Shown here: positions 1-6,577 of the stretch, piece after piece | Layout: each line of letters starts with the position of its first letter | Numbering within the stretch: position 1 is the first letter of the stretch | DNA from: Oligoflexales bacterium | GTDB taxonomy: Bacteria; Bdellovibrionota_B; Oligoflexia; Oligoflexales; CACXFL01 | Length of the DNA: 11,373 nt | NCBI GenBank assembly: GCA_028282865.1 | Contig: JANQHA010000620.1 | Span: 1 to 11,373 of the forward strand | Direction of reading: 5' to 3' | Program-made: the position numbers and the translations under genes | Notes under the pieces: generated by a model | Told to the model about the DNA's origin: nothing | Database searches by the model: none | Seen by the model: only the letters and a program-made list of their open reading frames with translations

Positions 1-480
1 GGGGCAGCGGTCACATTAATCGCAGATCAACAAAAGGCTAAGGATTTAGGACTTACACCCAAAGCTCGTATAAAAGACTTTTGTTTTGTCGGCGTTCAAC
101 CACACCCTCAGCTTTTATTGGGCCCAGCGATAGCAATCCCCCTGCTTTTGAAACAAAATAACTTAAGCTTAAAAGATATAGATCTATTCGAGATCCACGA
201 AGCTTTTGCGGCACAGGTATTATCTTGCACTAAACTTATCGACTCCAAGGACTTTATGGCAAAGCACTTCGGAGACACCGAATCATTCGGTGCTATTCCT
301 GATGATAAACTTAATGTTAATGGCGGTGCGATTGCTTTAGGGCACCCGTTTGGAGCAACAGGATCAAGGCTTATAACAACCATGTCCTACGAGCTCCAAC
401 GCAGCGATAAAAACTTAGGAGTTATTGCTATTTGCGCAGCTGGAGGAATGGCTGCAGCAATGTTAATTGAACGTATGTAA
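1..480 (+). CDS. fadI: Acetyl-CoA acyltransferase (thiolase), FadI-type, C-terminal part
   Basis: This is the last 159 codons of a thiolase; the 5' end lies outside the window. The enzyme cleaves 3-ketoacyl-CoA with CoA, the last step of each beta-oxidation round, and would form the beta subunit of the trifunctional complex with the next gene product. Visible C-terminal thiolase motifs are HEAFA (window residues 66-70), NGGAIALGHPFGATG (107-121, with the active-site His at 115) and the CAAGG motif with the second catalytic Cys at 145. The acyl-accepting Cys is in the missing N-terminal half. HEAFA rather than NEAFA, the CAAGG box and the gene order (thiolase before the alpha subunit) point to FadI/HADHB rather than FadA. 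It lies 29 nt upstream of fadJ, probably in the same operon. Family assignment is secure; the FadI subtype is fairly secure. Confidence 0.93.
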   Translation, partial: GAAVTLIADQQKAKDLGLTPKARIKDFCFVGVQPHPQLLLGPAIAIPLLLKQNNLSLKDIDLFEIHEAFAAQVLSCTKLIDSKDFMAKHFGDTESFGAIPDDKLNVNGGAIALGHPFGATGSRLITTMSYELQRSDKNLGVIAICAAGGMAAAMLIERM

Positions 481-496
481 CACACTATTTGCCTCC

Positions 497-502
497 AAGG
501 AG
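497..502 (+). promoter_or_regulatory. Ribosome binding site setting the fadJ start
   Basis: AAGGAG lies 7 nt before the ATG at 510. An in-frame TTG at 489 lies upstream of this site and would place the ribosome binding site inside the coding region, so 510 is the better start. Confidence 0.8.
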
Positions 503-509
503 CCACAAC

Positions 510-2651
510 ATGGGAACTTTTTTTAGTTCAGAAGTAAATAACAACGGTACCAAGGTCTTAACCTTCGACAGAAGTGATATGGAAACAAATGTCCTTTCCG
601 AAGAAGTCCTAAAAGAGTTAGATCAAATTTTAGATGACTGCCTCTCAGATACGAGCATGACAGGTTTGGTTATTATCAGTGGTAAGAAAAGTCAATTTAT
701 TGCTGGTGCAGATATCAAAGAAATCGAGCGTTTTAATTCAGCAGCCGAAGCTCAAAGCGGATCAGCACAGATGCAAGGTATTTTCAATAAGTTAAACCAA
801 CTAAAAATCCCGACCGTAGCTGCAATAAACGGCGCCTGTCTAGGGGGTGGCTTGGAGTTGGCACTCGCATGTAAATATCGAGTTGCTTCTGACGCTGATG
901 CCACTGCGCTCGGGTTACCAGAAATTCAGCTAGGTCTAATACCTGGCGCGGGAGGTACTCAGAGGTTACCGAGGCTAATCGGTATTCAAACCGGCCTAGA
1001 CATGATTCTAACTGGAAAAAAACTAAAGGGAAAGAAGGCTCTAAAGTCTGGCTTAATTGACGCATTAGTCCACCCGAATTTGCTTGAAAGAATCGCTATA
1101 GAATTCGCAGAAGGTAAGCGTAAACCAACGGCGAGAAATTCTGGAGTTGGCTCTGCACTGTTAGAAGGCAACCCCGTCGGTCGGACAATTATGGAGAAAA
1201 AAGCACGTGACCTTGTTACCAAAAACACCAAAGGCTTCTATCCGGCGGCTTACAAAGCTTTGGAGGCAGTATTTAAAGGTATCGGCACTTCTCTGGAGAA
1301 AGGTTTGGCAATAGAAGCGCAGTGCTTTGGTGAATTAGCAATGACTAGGCAGAGTAATAGCTTAATACATTTATTTCACGCTACAACACATATTAAAAAA
1401 CACCCGTATAAAAATGCTGAAAAAGAACGCTTCGGCGATGACAAGCCATCGATGATTGGAGTCATCGGGTCTGGCTTTATGGGAGCTGGCATTGCCACCA
1501 TATGTGCTGACAAAGGTATCCGAGTTAGAATATCAGACCCTAATAAAGATGCTATAGGTAGAGCTTATCAACACATTCGAAAATTCTTTGCAAAAAAAGT
1601 TAAAAGAAGGCGTCTAAAACCTTTTGAATTAGATCAGAAACTAAATCATATATCAGCCGACACTAAACCAAGTGGTTTTAAAACCTGCGATGTCGTTGTT
1701 GAGGCTGTTTTTGAAGATCTAGCTTTAAAACAAAAACTACTAGCAAACTGTGAAAGCAAAATTACCGATCATTGGATATTCGCCAGCAATACTTCCGCAA
1801 TACCAATCAAGGACATCGCAGCAAATTCAAGCAACAAAGACCGAATCATAGGAATGCACTTCTTTTCTCCTGTAGAAAAAATGCCATTACTTGAAGTTAT
1901 AAGGACTCCAGACACAGCCGATTGGGTTTGTGGACGTGTAGTCAGCTTAGGCCAGGACCTAGGAAAACAAGTCATAGTAGTCGAAGATGGACCAGGATTT
2001 TACACCACCCGAGCCTTGGCGTTTTTTCTAAACGAAGCTGCATTGATCCTGACTGAAGGAGCTAGTATCGAGCAGATAGATAAAGCCTTAAATGATTTTG
2101 GCTTTCCAGTTGGGCCGATCACTCTTATCGACGAAGTTGGCATCGATGTAGGGTCTCACGTACTAAGTACCATGAGCAATGCATTTCCAGATAGAATCAG
2201 CATGCCAGAAAGTATTAAAAAGATCCTAGATTCTGGACGGCTAGGCAGAAAGAATAAAAAGGGGTTTTACACCTACAACGGAGAAAAAAAGGGAGCCCCC
2301 GATAAGAGCATCTATCCGTTGGTCCAGAGTTCTTCCACTAAAATATCCTCTGATGAGATTGTTGACCGCTGCCTATTAGTGTTCATCAATGAGACGATAC
2401 GGTGTTTGGAAGAGGGTATTCTTAAACATGCCCACGACGGTGATGTCGGTGCTGTATTTGGTTTGGGATTCCCTCCTTTCTGGGGTGGACCATTCAAATA
2501 CATTGATCACCTGGGCGCTAAGGTCGTTCAAGAGAGAATGGAGCAGCTATTCGAAAAGTACGGGAACAGATTCAAGCCGGCAGAGACCCTGACTCGCTAC
2601 GCCGAGCAAAACCAAACATTCTTTCCGGATGAGAGTAGATCTGACGGCTAA
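510..2651 (+). CDS. fadJ: Fatty acid oxidation complex alpha subunit: enoyl-CoA hydratase/3-hydroxyacyl-CoA dehydrogenase, FadJ-type
   Basis: A 713-residue cytoplasmic enzyme that hydrates trans-2-enoyl-CoA and then oxidises the L-3-hydroxyacyl-CoA with NAD+, passing the product to the thiolase encoded upstream. The N-terminal crotonase domain (about 1-190) has the GACLGGGLELALA oxyanion-hole region with the first catalytic Glu at 116, and GLPEIQLGLIPGAGGTQRLP with the second Glu at 138. The dehydrogenase half starts with the Rossmann motif GVIGSGFMGAG (about 317-327). The catalytic His is in GMHFFSPVEKMP (His450). The C-terminal HAD domains include GPITLIDEVG and GFPPFWGGPFKYID. Length matches FadB/FadJ, and all key residues are present. 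The ATG at 510 was chosen over an in-frame TTG at 489 because an AAGGAG precedes it by 7 nt. The last 23 nt overlap the next gene, so translational coupling is possible. Confidence 0.95.
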   Translation: MGTFFSSEVNNNGTKVLTFDRSDMETNVLSEEVLKELDQILDDCLSDTSMTGLVIISGKKSQFIAGADIKEIERFNSAAEAQSGSAQMQGIFNKLNQLKIPTVAAINGACLGGGLELALACKYRVASDADATALGLPEIQLGLIPGAGGTQRLPRLIGIQTGLDMILTGKKLKGKKALKSGLIDALVHPNLLERIAIEFAEGKRKPTARNSGVGSALLEGNPVGRTIMEKKARDLVTKNTKGFYPAAYKALEAVFKGIGTSLEKGLAIEAQCFGELAMTRQSNSLIHLFHATTHIKKHPYKNAEKERFGDDKPSMIGVIGSGFMGAGIATICADKGIRVRISDPNKDAIGRAYQHIRKFFAKKVKRRRLKPFELDQKLNHISADTKPSGFKTCDVVVEAVFEDLALKQKLLANCESKITDHWIFASNTSAIPIKDIAANSSNKDRIIGMHFFSPVEKMPLLEVIRTPDTADWVCGRVVSLGQDLGKQVIVVEDGPGFYTTRALAFFLNEAALILTEGASIEQIDKALNDFGFPVGPITLIDEVGIDVGSHVLSTMSNAFPDRISMPESIKKILDSGRLGRKNKKGFYTYNGEKKGAPDKSIYPLVQSSSTKISSDEIVDRCLLVFINETIRCLEEGILKHAHDGDVGAVFGLGFPPFWGGPFKYIDHLGAKVVQERMEQLFEKYGNRFKPAETLTRYAEQNQTFFPDESRSDG

Positions 2652-5349
2652 TTTTATAAAACCTGGGTTTATATTTCCTCTCTGTATAGCAGCCCTGAGC
2701 TTTGGAGGCTCAAGCTTGGCTAGCGAAAGATTGCTTTTGTCTATAGACGTTAAAGCGCAAACCTCAGGAGACGGCTCACCCAATAAACTAAGCGGTTTCT
2801 TGTCATATCAAACTTCTAGCAGCACAAACGAACTCTGTTTTTATCTGCCTTATAACGACAAGGATTATGGGAGGGATACGATCAAACGAAGCCGGTTTCG
2901 ATTTCAACACAGCCTAAGTTCTAGACTACTTTATAAAGGTGGAAAAACAAAACTATCAATACCCGGCCGAGTACGCTCTGAGTTCCTTCAACCCTATTTA
3001 CTAAAAGTTGTTACACCAGCAAACGAAACAGTGAAGATAGGTTTCGAATCGTCAGTACCTAGACTTACAGACAGCCATGATCAGCAGTGGTTATACGATG
3101 GGTTTTACCCTAAGCCATTAGCGTTTTGCCCTAAAATCAGTGTACCAAGCCAATACTATACATTTCGAGAAAAGACCGAGATAGCTGCAAACATAACAAT
3201 ACCAAGGCCCTGGCAGCTTATCCTACCACTTGGCAAACACAGTAAGGATAGGTCAGCAAGCTTTTCCATAAAGTCAAAAGATCTTGTTTTTGGTGCTGGT
3301 AAAGATCTTAAAAGCGTCGAGCTTTCGGTAGATTCAATAAAATTAAAAATACTTTATTATTCTGATGATTTCTTAAAGTTGATTCCAACCATAGAAAAAT
3401 CGCTGCGTCACCAAATCCAATGGTACGGACCATTTCCATTTACAGGATTAACTATTATAGAAAGCCTTCACTTGGAACGCAGCTCTATTGCAGGGCTTGT
3501 TGCGATCAACCGACCAAGGCAATCGTTTCTTAGGTCGCTCCAGCTCAACTGGCTGAACTGGTCTCACTGGGTTACGGTACTAGCAATTGCAAAACAGTGG
3601 CAAGGAGCCGCGATCGACCTAAAAAACCCCGATGATCGTTGGCTGCTACAAGGGATAGCTGAATTCACCACGCTTGACACTCTAAAGCATATTGAAGACC
3701 GCTACAATATCTTCAATAGCGCCGAGCATGGGTACACTATGCTATCTTTCAATTATCGAGAACTACACGATATTGGGGCAACGATACTTTACCGAGAAGA
3801 GCCCTCAACCACCCTAACCTCCAAACAGTTTGAAACTTTAACTCCCCTTGTAAATCAGCACCCAATGCTTTCATTGCGGAATGCGGCTGCACTCAGGTAT
3901 CTAAAACACCAAGTAGGAACTAAGCCGCTAGCTAAGTTTATGAGGCTTTATACTCAGGGCTCAATAGGCCGCAATACCACCCCACGAAGGTTCATCCAGG
4001 CCCTAAGCCAAGAGGAGAGCAAGGGAGGGTTTGGATTAGAGCAGCCGGTGAAGCATCTAACCGAATGGTGGACAAAAAAAGGTTGGCCCAATTATCAGTT
4101 AGATGAGTTTTCGGCTCAAAAAATTGCTAATGATCAGTGGCGGGTTAGTGTTCATGCTAGCCAGCTCGGTGAGTTAGACTTTCCGGTAACTGCAACGATT
4201 GTCGATGAAAACAAAAACTCTAAAATATTCCCGTTAACACCAACAGATGACGGTCATCGATTGACAGAAACATTAAATTCTAAGCCTACTTCGGTTACTA
4301 TTGATCAAGTAAGAGCGACCTACGACTCAAATAGATACAATAATAGCAGTAAATTTCCCGACATTCACTTTTTTCCAGGTTCTTCCAATAGCTTGACAGA
4401 TGACGGCTATACCGTCGTCTGGGTCCCTTATCCGTACCGCAGACCAGGACGTCCATGGTCATTAGTGCTACATACAGGGCTTTTTCGTTACTTAAACAGT
4501 TCGTTGATTGGTTCAGTCCAAACTGAATTCGACCAGAGACAAAGTAGTTCATTTTTTTTACAACAGCAGTTTTATATGCCGAAATATCGCCTTAACCTTT
4601 TACTAATAACCGATCAAAATATTTACGGCAGTCGAAAAATTGAGGCAGGGATAAATTACGGACCACTGTTTTCAATCGGCCCTCACATTAAACTTGGTGC
4701 AGCGGTTCGGCGAAGGCGCGTTGTCGGAAAAAAGGAATCGGTTCACCAGACCGGATCTTTTAATAGCCAGATCATTCCACGGGCGGAAAAATCATTACTA
4801 GACTATCAAATAAAAGGCGAACATGAATTCTCGCTAAATCAAGCTGATAGTCGCTTCAGGTATGAACGACGGTACCTGATTTCAAGTATCTTTGTCTCAA
4901 TGCCTTACGGCTTTGATGTGATGAGTCGTCTTTTTCGAGGGGAGTTAACCGGATCCGGTGATATACCTTATGAACTACTTTTTCACCCCGAAGATGTTTC
5001 CGAAGCCCTTCTTAGGCTTGATGTTTCGGGCTTACTACGAAGCCGTAAGCTTTACTCAATTGGAAACAACCTCTACGCTCCACTTTCTGTTCCCTTCTTA
5101 AAAAACTCGTTTTTTCTTAGTAGAAGAACTAAGGCCATAGGTTACTACGATTTTGGCCGGGCCATTGACCAAGAGACAACTTACCGGGCCGCTGGGCTAG
5201 GAGTCAGCCTTCCATTTGGAGGGGACATAACAGGCGTCGGAACCTTAGCACTATCTAAACTTAGTTTATTGGTCACCCTATATAGCGCGGTTAACCGAGA
5301 GGTCTCAAGAGAACCTAGAGTGCTTTTTACGATTGGTGGGGAGTTTTAG
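2629..5349 (+). CDS. Exported pseudo-M1-aminopeptidase domain fused to a predicted outer-membrane beta-barrel
   Basis: A 906-residue protein. Residues 1-31 look like a signal peptide (Lys11, hydrophobic GFIFPLCIAALSFGG, cleavage after SLA). Residues about 35-240 resemble the beta-rich N-terminal domain of M1 peptidases and 240-490 their catalytic fold: a WYGPFPF segment (265-271), LAIAKQWQG (318-326) where M1 enzymes have HELAHQWFG, and WLLQGIAEF (338-346) where they have WLNEGFATY. The HExxH-x18-E spacing is exact, but the residues are Leu318, Ala319, Lys322 and Gln341. Zinc binding and catalysis should therefore be lost. Residues about 590-906 alternate aromatic and polar residues, contain GYYDFGRAID and AAGLGVSLPF stretches reminiscent of Omp85-type barrels, and end in Phe, as many outer-membrane proteins do. 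Likely location: outer membrane with a periplasmic peptidase-like domain; the role is unknown. It overlaps fadJ by 23 nt, and no good ribosome binding site precedes the ATG, which fits coupled translation. The M1-like call is strong; the barrel is inferred. Confidence 0.75.
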   Translation: MRVDLTANFIKPGFIFPLCIAALSFGGSSLASERLLLSIDVKAQTSGDGSPNKLSGFLSYQTSSSTNELCFYLPYNDKDYGRDTIKRSRFRFQHSLSSRLLYKGGKTKLSIPGRVRSEFLQPYLLKVVTPANETVKIGFESSVPRLTDSHDQQWLYDGFYPKPLAFCPKISVPSQYYTFREKTEIAANITIPRPWQLILPLGKHSKDRSASFSIKSKDLVFGAGKDLKSVELSVDSIKLKILYYSDDFLKLIPTIEKSLRHQIQWYGPFPFTGLTIIESLHLERSSIAGLVAINRPRQSFLRSLQLNWLNWSHWVTVLAIAKQWQGAAIDLKNPDDRWLLQGIAEFTTLDTLKHIEDRYNIFNSAEHGYTMLSFNYRELHDIGATILYREEPSTTLTSKQFETLTPLVNQHPMLSLRNAAALRYLKHQVGTKPLAKFMRLYTQGSIGRNTTPRRFIQALSQEESKGGFGLEQPVKHLTEWWTKKGWPNYQLDEFSAQKIANDQWRVSVHASQLGELDFPVTATIVDENKNSKIFPLTPTDDGHRLTETLNSKPTSVTIDQVRATYDSNRYNNSSKFPDIHFFPGSSNSLTDDGYTVVWVPYPYRRPGRPWSLVLHTGLFRYLNSSLIGSVQTEFDQRQSSSFFLQQQFYMPKYRLNLLLITDQNIYGSRKIEAGINYGPLFSIGPHIKLGAAVRRRRVVGKKESVHQTGSFNSQIIPRAEKSLLDYQIKGEHEFSLNQADSRFRYERRYLISSIFVSMPYGFDVMSRLFRGELTGSGDIPYELLFHPEDVSEALLRLDVSGLLRSRKLYSIGNNLYAPLSVPFLKNSFFLSRRTKAIGYYDFGRAIDQETTYRAAGLGVSLPFGGDITGVGTLALSKLSLLVTLYSAVNREVSREPRVLFTIGGEF

Positions 5350-5938
5350 ACTGAAACAATGGCCGGCAAATATAAGCTAACGACCAACCAACCACTCCAC
5401 CTGCTAAGTACCCTGCAGCAATATCAGCAGGGTAATGCACACCTAAATAAACTCTTGAACATCCCACCAGCAGAGCCAGAGCTCCTGCTAAAACTGCAAG
5501 CCTGCGGTATGTAAAAAAATAAAAGGTTGAACAAACCGCCATACTATTTGCCGCATGATTTGACGGAAAACCATGAATCCCAGCACAGCCTAGAACCTGC
5601 CTAACCATAATCTCTGAGTGCTGACAGGGGCGCAAACGACCAAAAAAAGGCTTCAAATACTGATATGACAGAAAATCTACGAGCGCCAAGGCAACTGCGG
5701 CCATAATCAAAACAACGATTAAGGGCTTATCCCGCCTGTAAAGTGCGAACATAAAAATGATAGCTGCAAACAAAGCCCCAAAAGCCTCGCTAGAAACACA
5801 AATCATCAGGGGATCAAGCCATTCGGCAGCAAGATCTTGATTTATAATTTTAAAGATTTTATAGTCTATTTTTAATAAAATAATCGTCTCTATAAAAATT
5901 ATTAATATGCGATTCCATAGTTTCTTTTTTTTCGACAA
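5327..5938 (-). CDS. PAP2-superfamily membrane phosphatase
   Basis: A 203-residue inner-membrane protein with about five or six hydrophobic segments and the complete PAP2 phosphatase signature: K96-x6-R103-P104 (KPFFGRLRP), PSNH (125-128, with the general-acid His128) and SR-x5-H-x3-D (Ser161, Arg162, His168, Asp172). Members dephosphorylate lipid phosphates such as undecaprenyl pyrophosphate, phosphatidylglycerol phosphate or lipid A, with the active site on the periplasmic side. The substrate cannot be read from the sequence; undecaprenyl-diphosphatase (BcrC/PgpB-like) or lipid A phosphatase (LpxE/LpxF-like) are the candidates. The start used is TTG: upstream in-frame codons offer no ATG or GTG before a stop, and the first internal ATG (codon 45) would remove the first hydrophobic segment. 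Its 3' end overlaps the convergent 906-codon gene by 23 nt. Confidence 0.9.
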   Translation of the reverse strand: MSKKKKLWNRILIIFIETIILLKIDYKIFKIINQDLAAEWLDPLMICVSSEAFGALFAAIIFMFALYRRDKPLIVVLIMAAVALALVDFLSYQYLKPFFGRLRPCQHSEIMVRQVLGCAGIHGFPSNHAANSMAVCSTFYFFTYRRLAVLAGALALLVGCSRVYLGVHYPADIAAGYLAGGVVGWSLAYICRPLFQSKTPHQS

Positions 5939-5973
5939 AAAACAAGCTTTTAAGTTGACCAGCCAGTCAGTTA

Positions 5974-6002
5974 TTGATAAGAAAGAACTAAGTTAATCAC
6001 AA
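5974..6002 (-). promoter_or_regulatory. Possible sigma-70-like promoter for the PAP2 gene
   Basis: On the minus strand, TTGTGA (6002-5997, 4 of 6 to the -35 consensus) and TATCAA (5979-5974, 4 of 6 to the -10 consensus) are separated by 17 nt. They end about 35 nt before the TTG start. Seen by eye only; matches this good occur by chance in AT-rich DNA. Confidence 0.3.
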
Positions 6003-6034
6003 AAATCGATAAGGCCAAATGGTGGAACGGGGAG

Positions 6035-6060
6035 GATTCAAAGCAGGGAAGCTTTGGATC
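6035..6060 (+). promoter_or_regulatory. Stem-loop in the leader of the lysine-rich/HD-GYP operon
   Basis: GATTCAAAGC (6035-6044) and GCTTTGGATC (6051-6060) can form a 10-bp stem, with one G-U pair in RNA and an AGGGAA loop. There is no U-tract after it, so it is not a classic intrinsic terminator. It could be an RNA leader structure or a DNA inverted repeat bound by a protein. The loop carries a Shine-Dalgarno-like AGGGA but no start follows at the right distance. It is about 80 nt before the first gene of the operon. Confidence 0.5.
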
Positions 6061-6073
6061 ATCATCGGGGGGC

Positions 6074-6104
6074 GGCGCTGGCTAAATAATTTTAGCTAAG
6101 TGCC
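6074..6104 (+). promoter_or_regulatory. Second leader stem-loop
   Basis: An inner perfect 6-bp stem, GCTAAA (6081-6086) with TTTAGC (6091-6096) around a TAAT loop, is extended by GGCGC (6074-6078) pairing with GTGCC (6100-6104) across a small internal loop. It follows a GGGGGG run (6067-6072) and stands about 35 nt before the ATG at 6140. Together with the stem-loop at 6035-6060 it makes a compact structured leader. It matches no riboswitch consensus I recognise. Confidence 0.4.
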
Positions 6105-6126
6105 GATATTACTGACATAACCTCAA

Positions 6127-6132
6127 AAGGAA
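6127..6132 (+). promoter_or_regulatory. Ribosome binding site setting the start at 6140
   Basis: AAGGAA is centred about 10 nt before the ATG at 6140. An in-frame TTG at 6134 is too close to this site to be the start. Confidence 0.65.
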
Positions 6133-6139
6133 TTTGAGA

Positions 6140-6565
6140 ATGAGTGTCAGTTACTTCCGAGTATTCGTCGTCTTAATTGGACTAACCCTAGCTTCTGGTA
6201 TTGCTATTGGCGGTGAAGACCGTAATGCTCAGGTGAAAACCTATAGCAGCACAGATGCTGACCCATATGCGCCGATCACTTCAACTCTTGCAAACCCTTC
6301 CGACTCGAAGGGGATAAAAGAGCCAAACTTCAGAAGTACCCTTAAAAAATCAGCGTTAAAGAAAAAGAAAAAAACGAAAATAGCAAAAAAGAAAGCAAGG
6401 TATAAAACCACTCGTTTGCGATTTAAACAAATCAACGTCAAAGGCAGAAAATCCCAACCAAGAGTCGCATTTCGGCGCAGACCTCTAAAGGTAGAAAGAT
6501 CCGATAGAGGACTAACTCAAAACTTTTATCGTAAGATTTTTAATGTCGAACCCGGACTGCAATAA
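6140..6565 (+). CDS. Small exported lysine-rich protein of unknown function
   Basis: I do not recognise this 141-residue protein. Residues about 6-25 (FRVFVVLIGLTLASGIAIGG) form a hydrophobic segment that looks like a signal peptide, although it lacks a strong positive N-region, so an uncleaved anchor is possible. A Ser/Thr/Pro-rich stretch follows (about 35-60), then a very basic block (about 68-90, with five consecutive Lys and many more Lys/Arg). The C-terminal half is also Arg/Lys-rich. The mature protein would be strongly cationic in the periplasm, which fits binding to peptidoglycan, anionic lipids or LPS, but no catalytic motif is visible. It is separated by 12 nt from the FHA/HD-GYP gene and almost certainly co-transcribed with it. 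The start at ATG 6140 is preferred over the in-frame TTG at 6134 because AAGGAA sits correctly for the ATG. It is a real gene by reading frame, RBS and operon position; the function is open. Confidence 0.7.
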   Translation: MSVSYFRVFVVLIGLTLASGIAIGGEDRNAQVKTYSSTDADPYAPITSTLANPSDSKGIKEPNFRSTLKKSALKKKKKTKIAKKKARYKTTRLRFKQINVKGRKSQPRVAFRRRPLKVERSDRGLTQNFYRKIFNVEPGLQ

Positions 6566-6577
6566 CTAGGTACCGTT

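Noticed and set aside
489..509. TTG 489 as the fadJ start
   Set aside because: It would put the strong AAGGAG inside the gene; ATG 510 is correctly spaced from it and gives the normal FadJ N-terminus.
784..1231. Open frames on the minus strand opposite fadJ
   Set aside because: They overlap a fully conserved enzyme gene, lack recognisable domains or good ribosome binding sites, and read as antisense shadows.
3580..3667. Sequencing error or frameshift as the cause of the missing M1 motif
   Set aside because: The frame is continuous and the flanking fold residues and the 18-residue spacing are intact; four independent substitutions at exactly the catalytic positions are not explained by an indel.
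6010..6139. A c-di-GMP riboswitch (GEMM type) before the HD-GYP operon
   Set aside because: The stem-loops are real, but the conserved GEMM core sequences and tetraloop-receptor elements are not visible, so proximity to an HD-GYP gene is the only hint.
6340..6400. A-rich tract in the lysine-rich gene as a phase-variable or slippage site
   Set aside because: The tract is broken by G and C at short intervals (mixed AAA/AAG codons), with no long homopolymer, and the frame continues normally.
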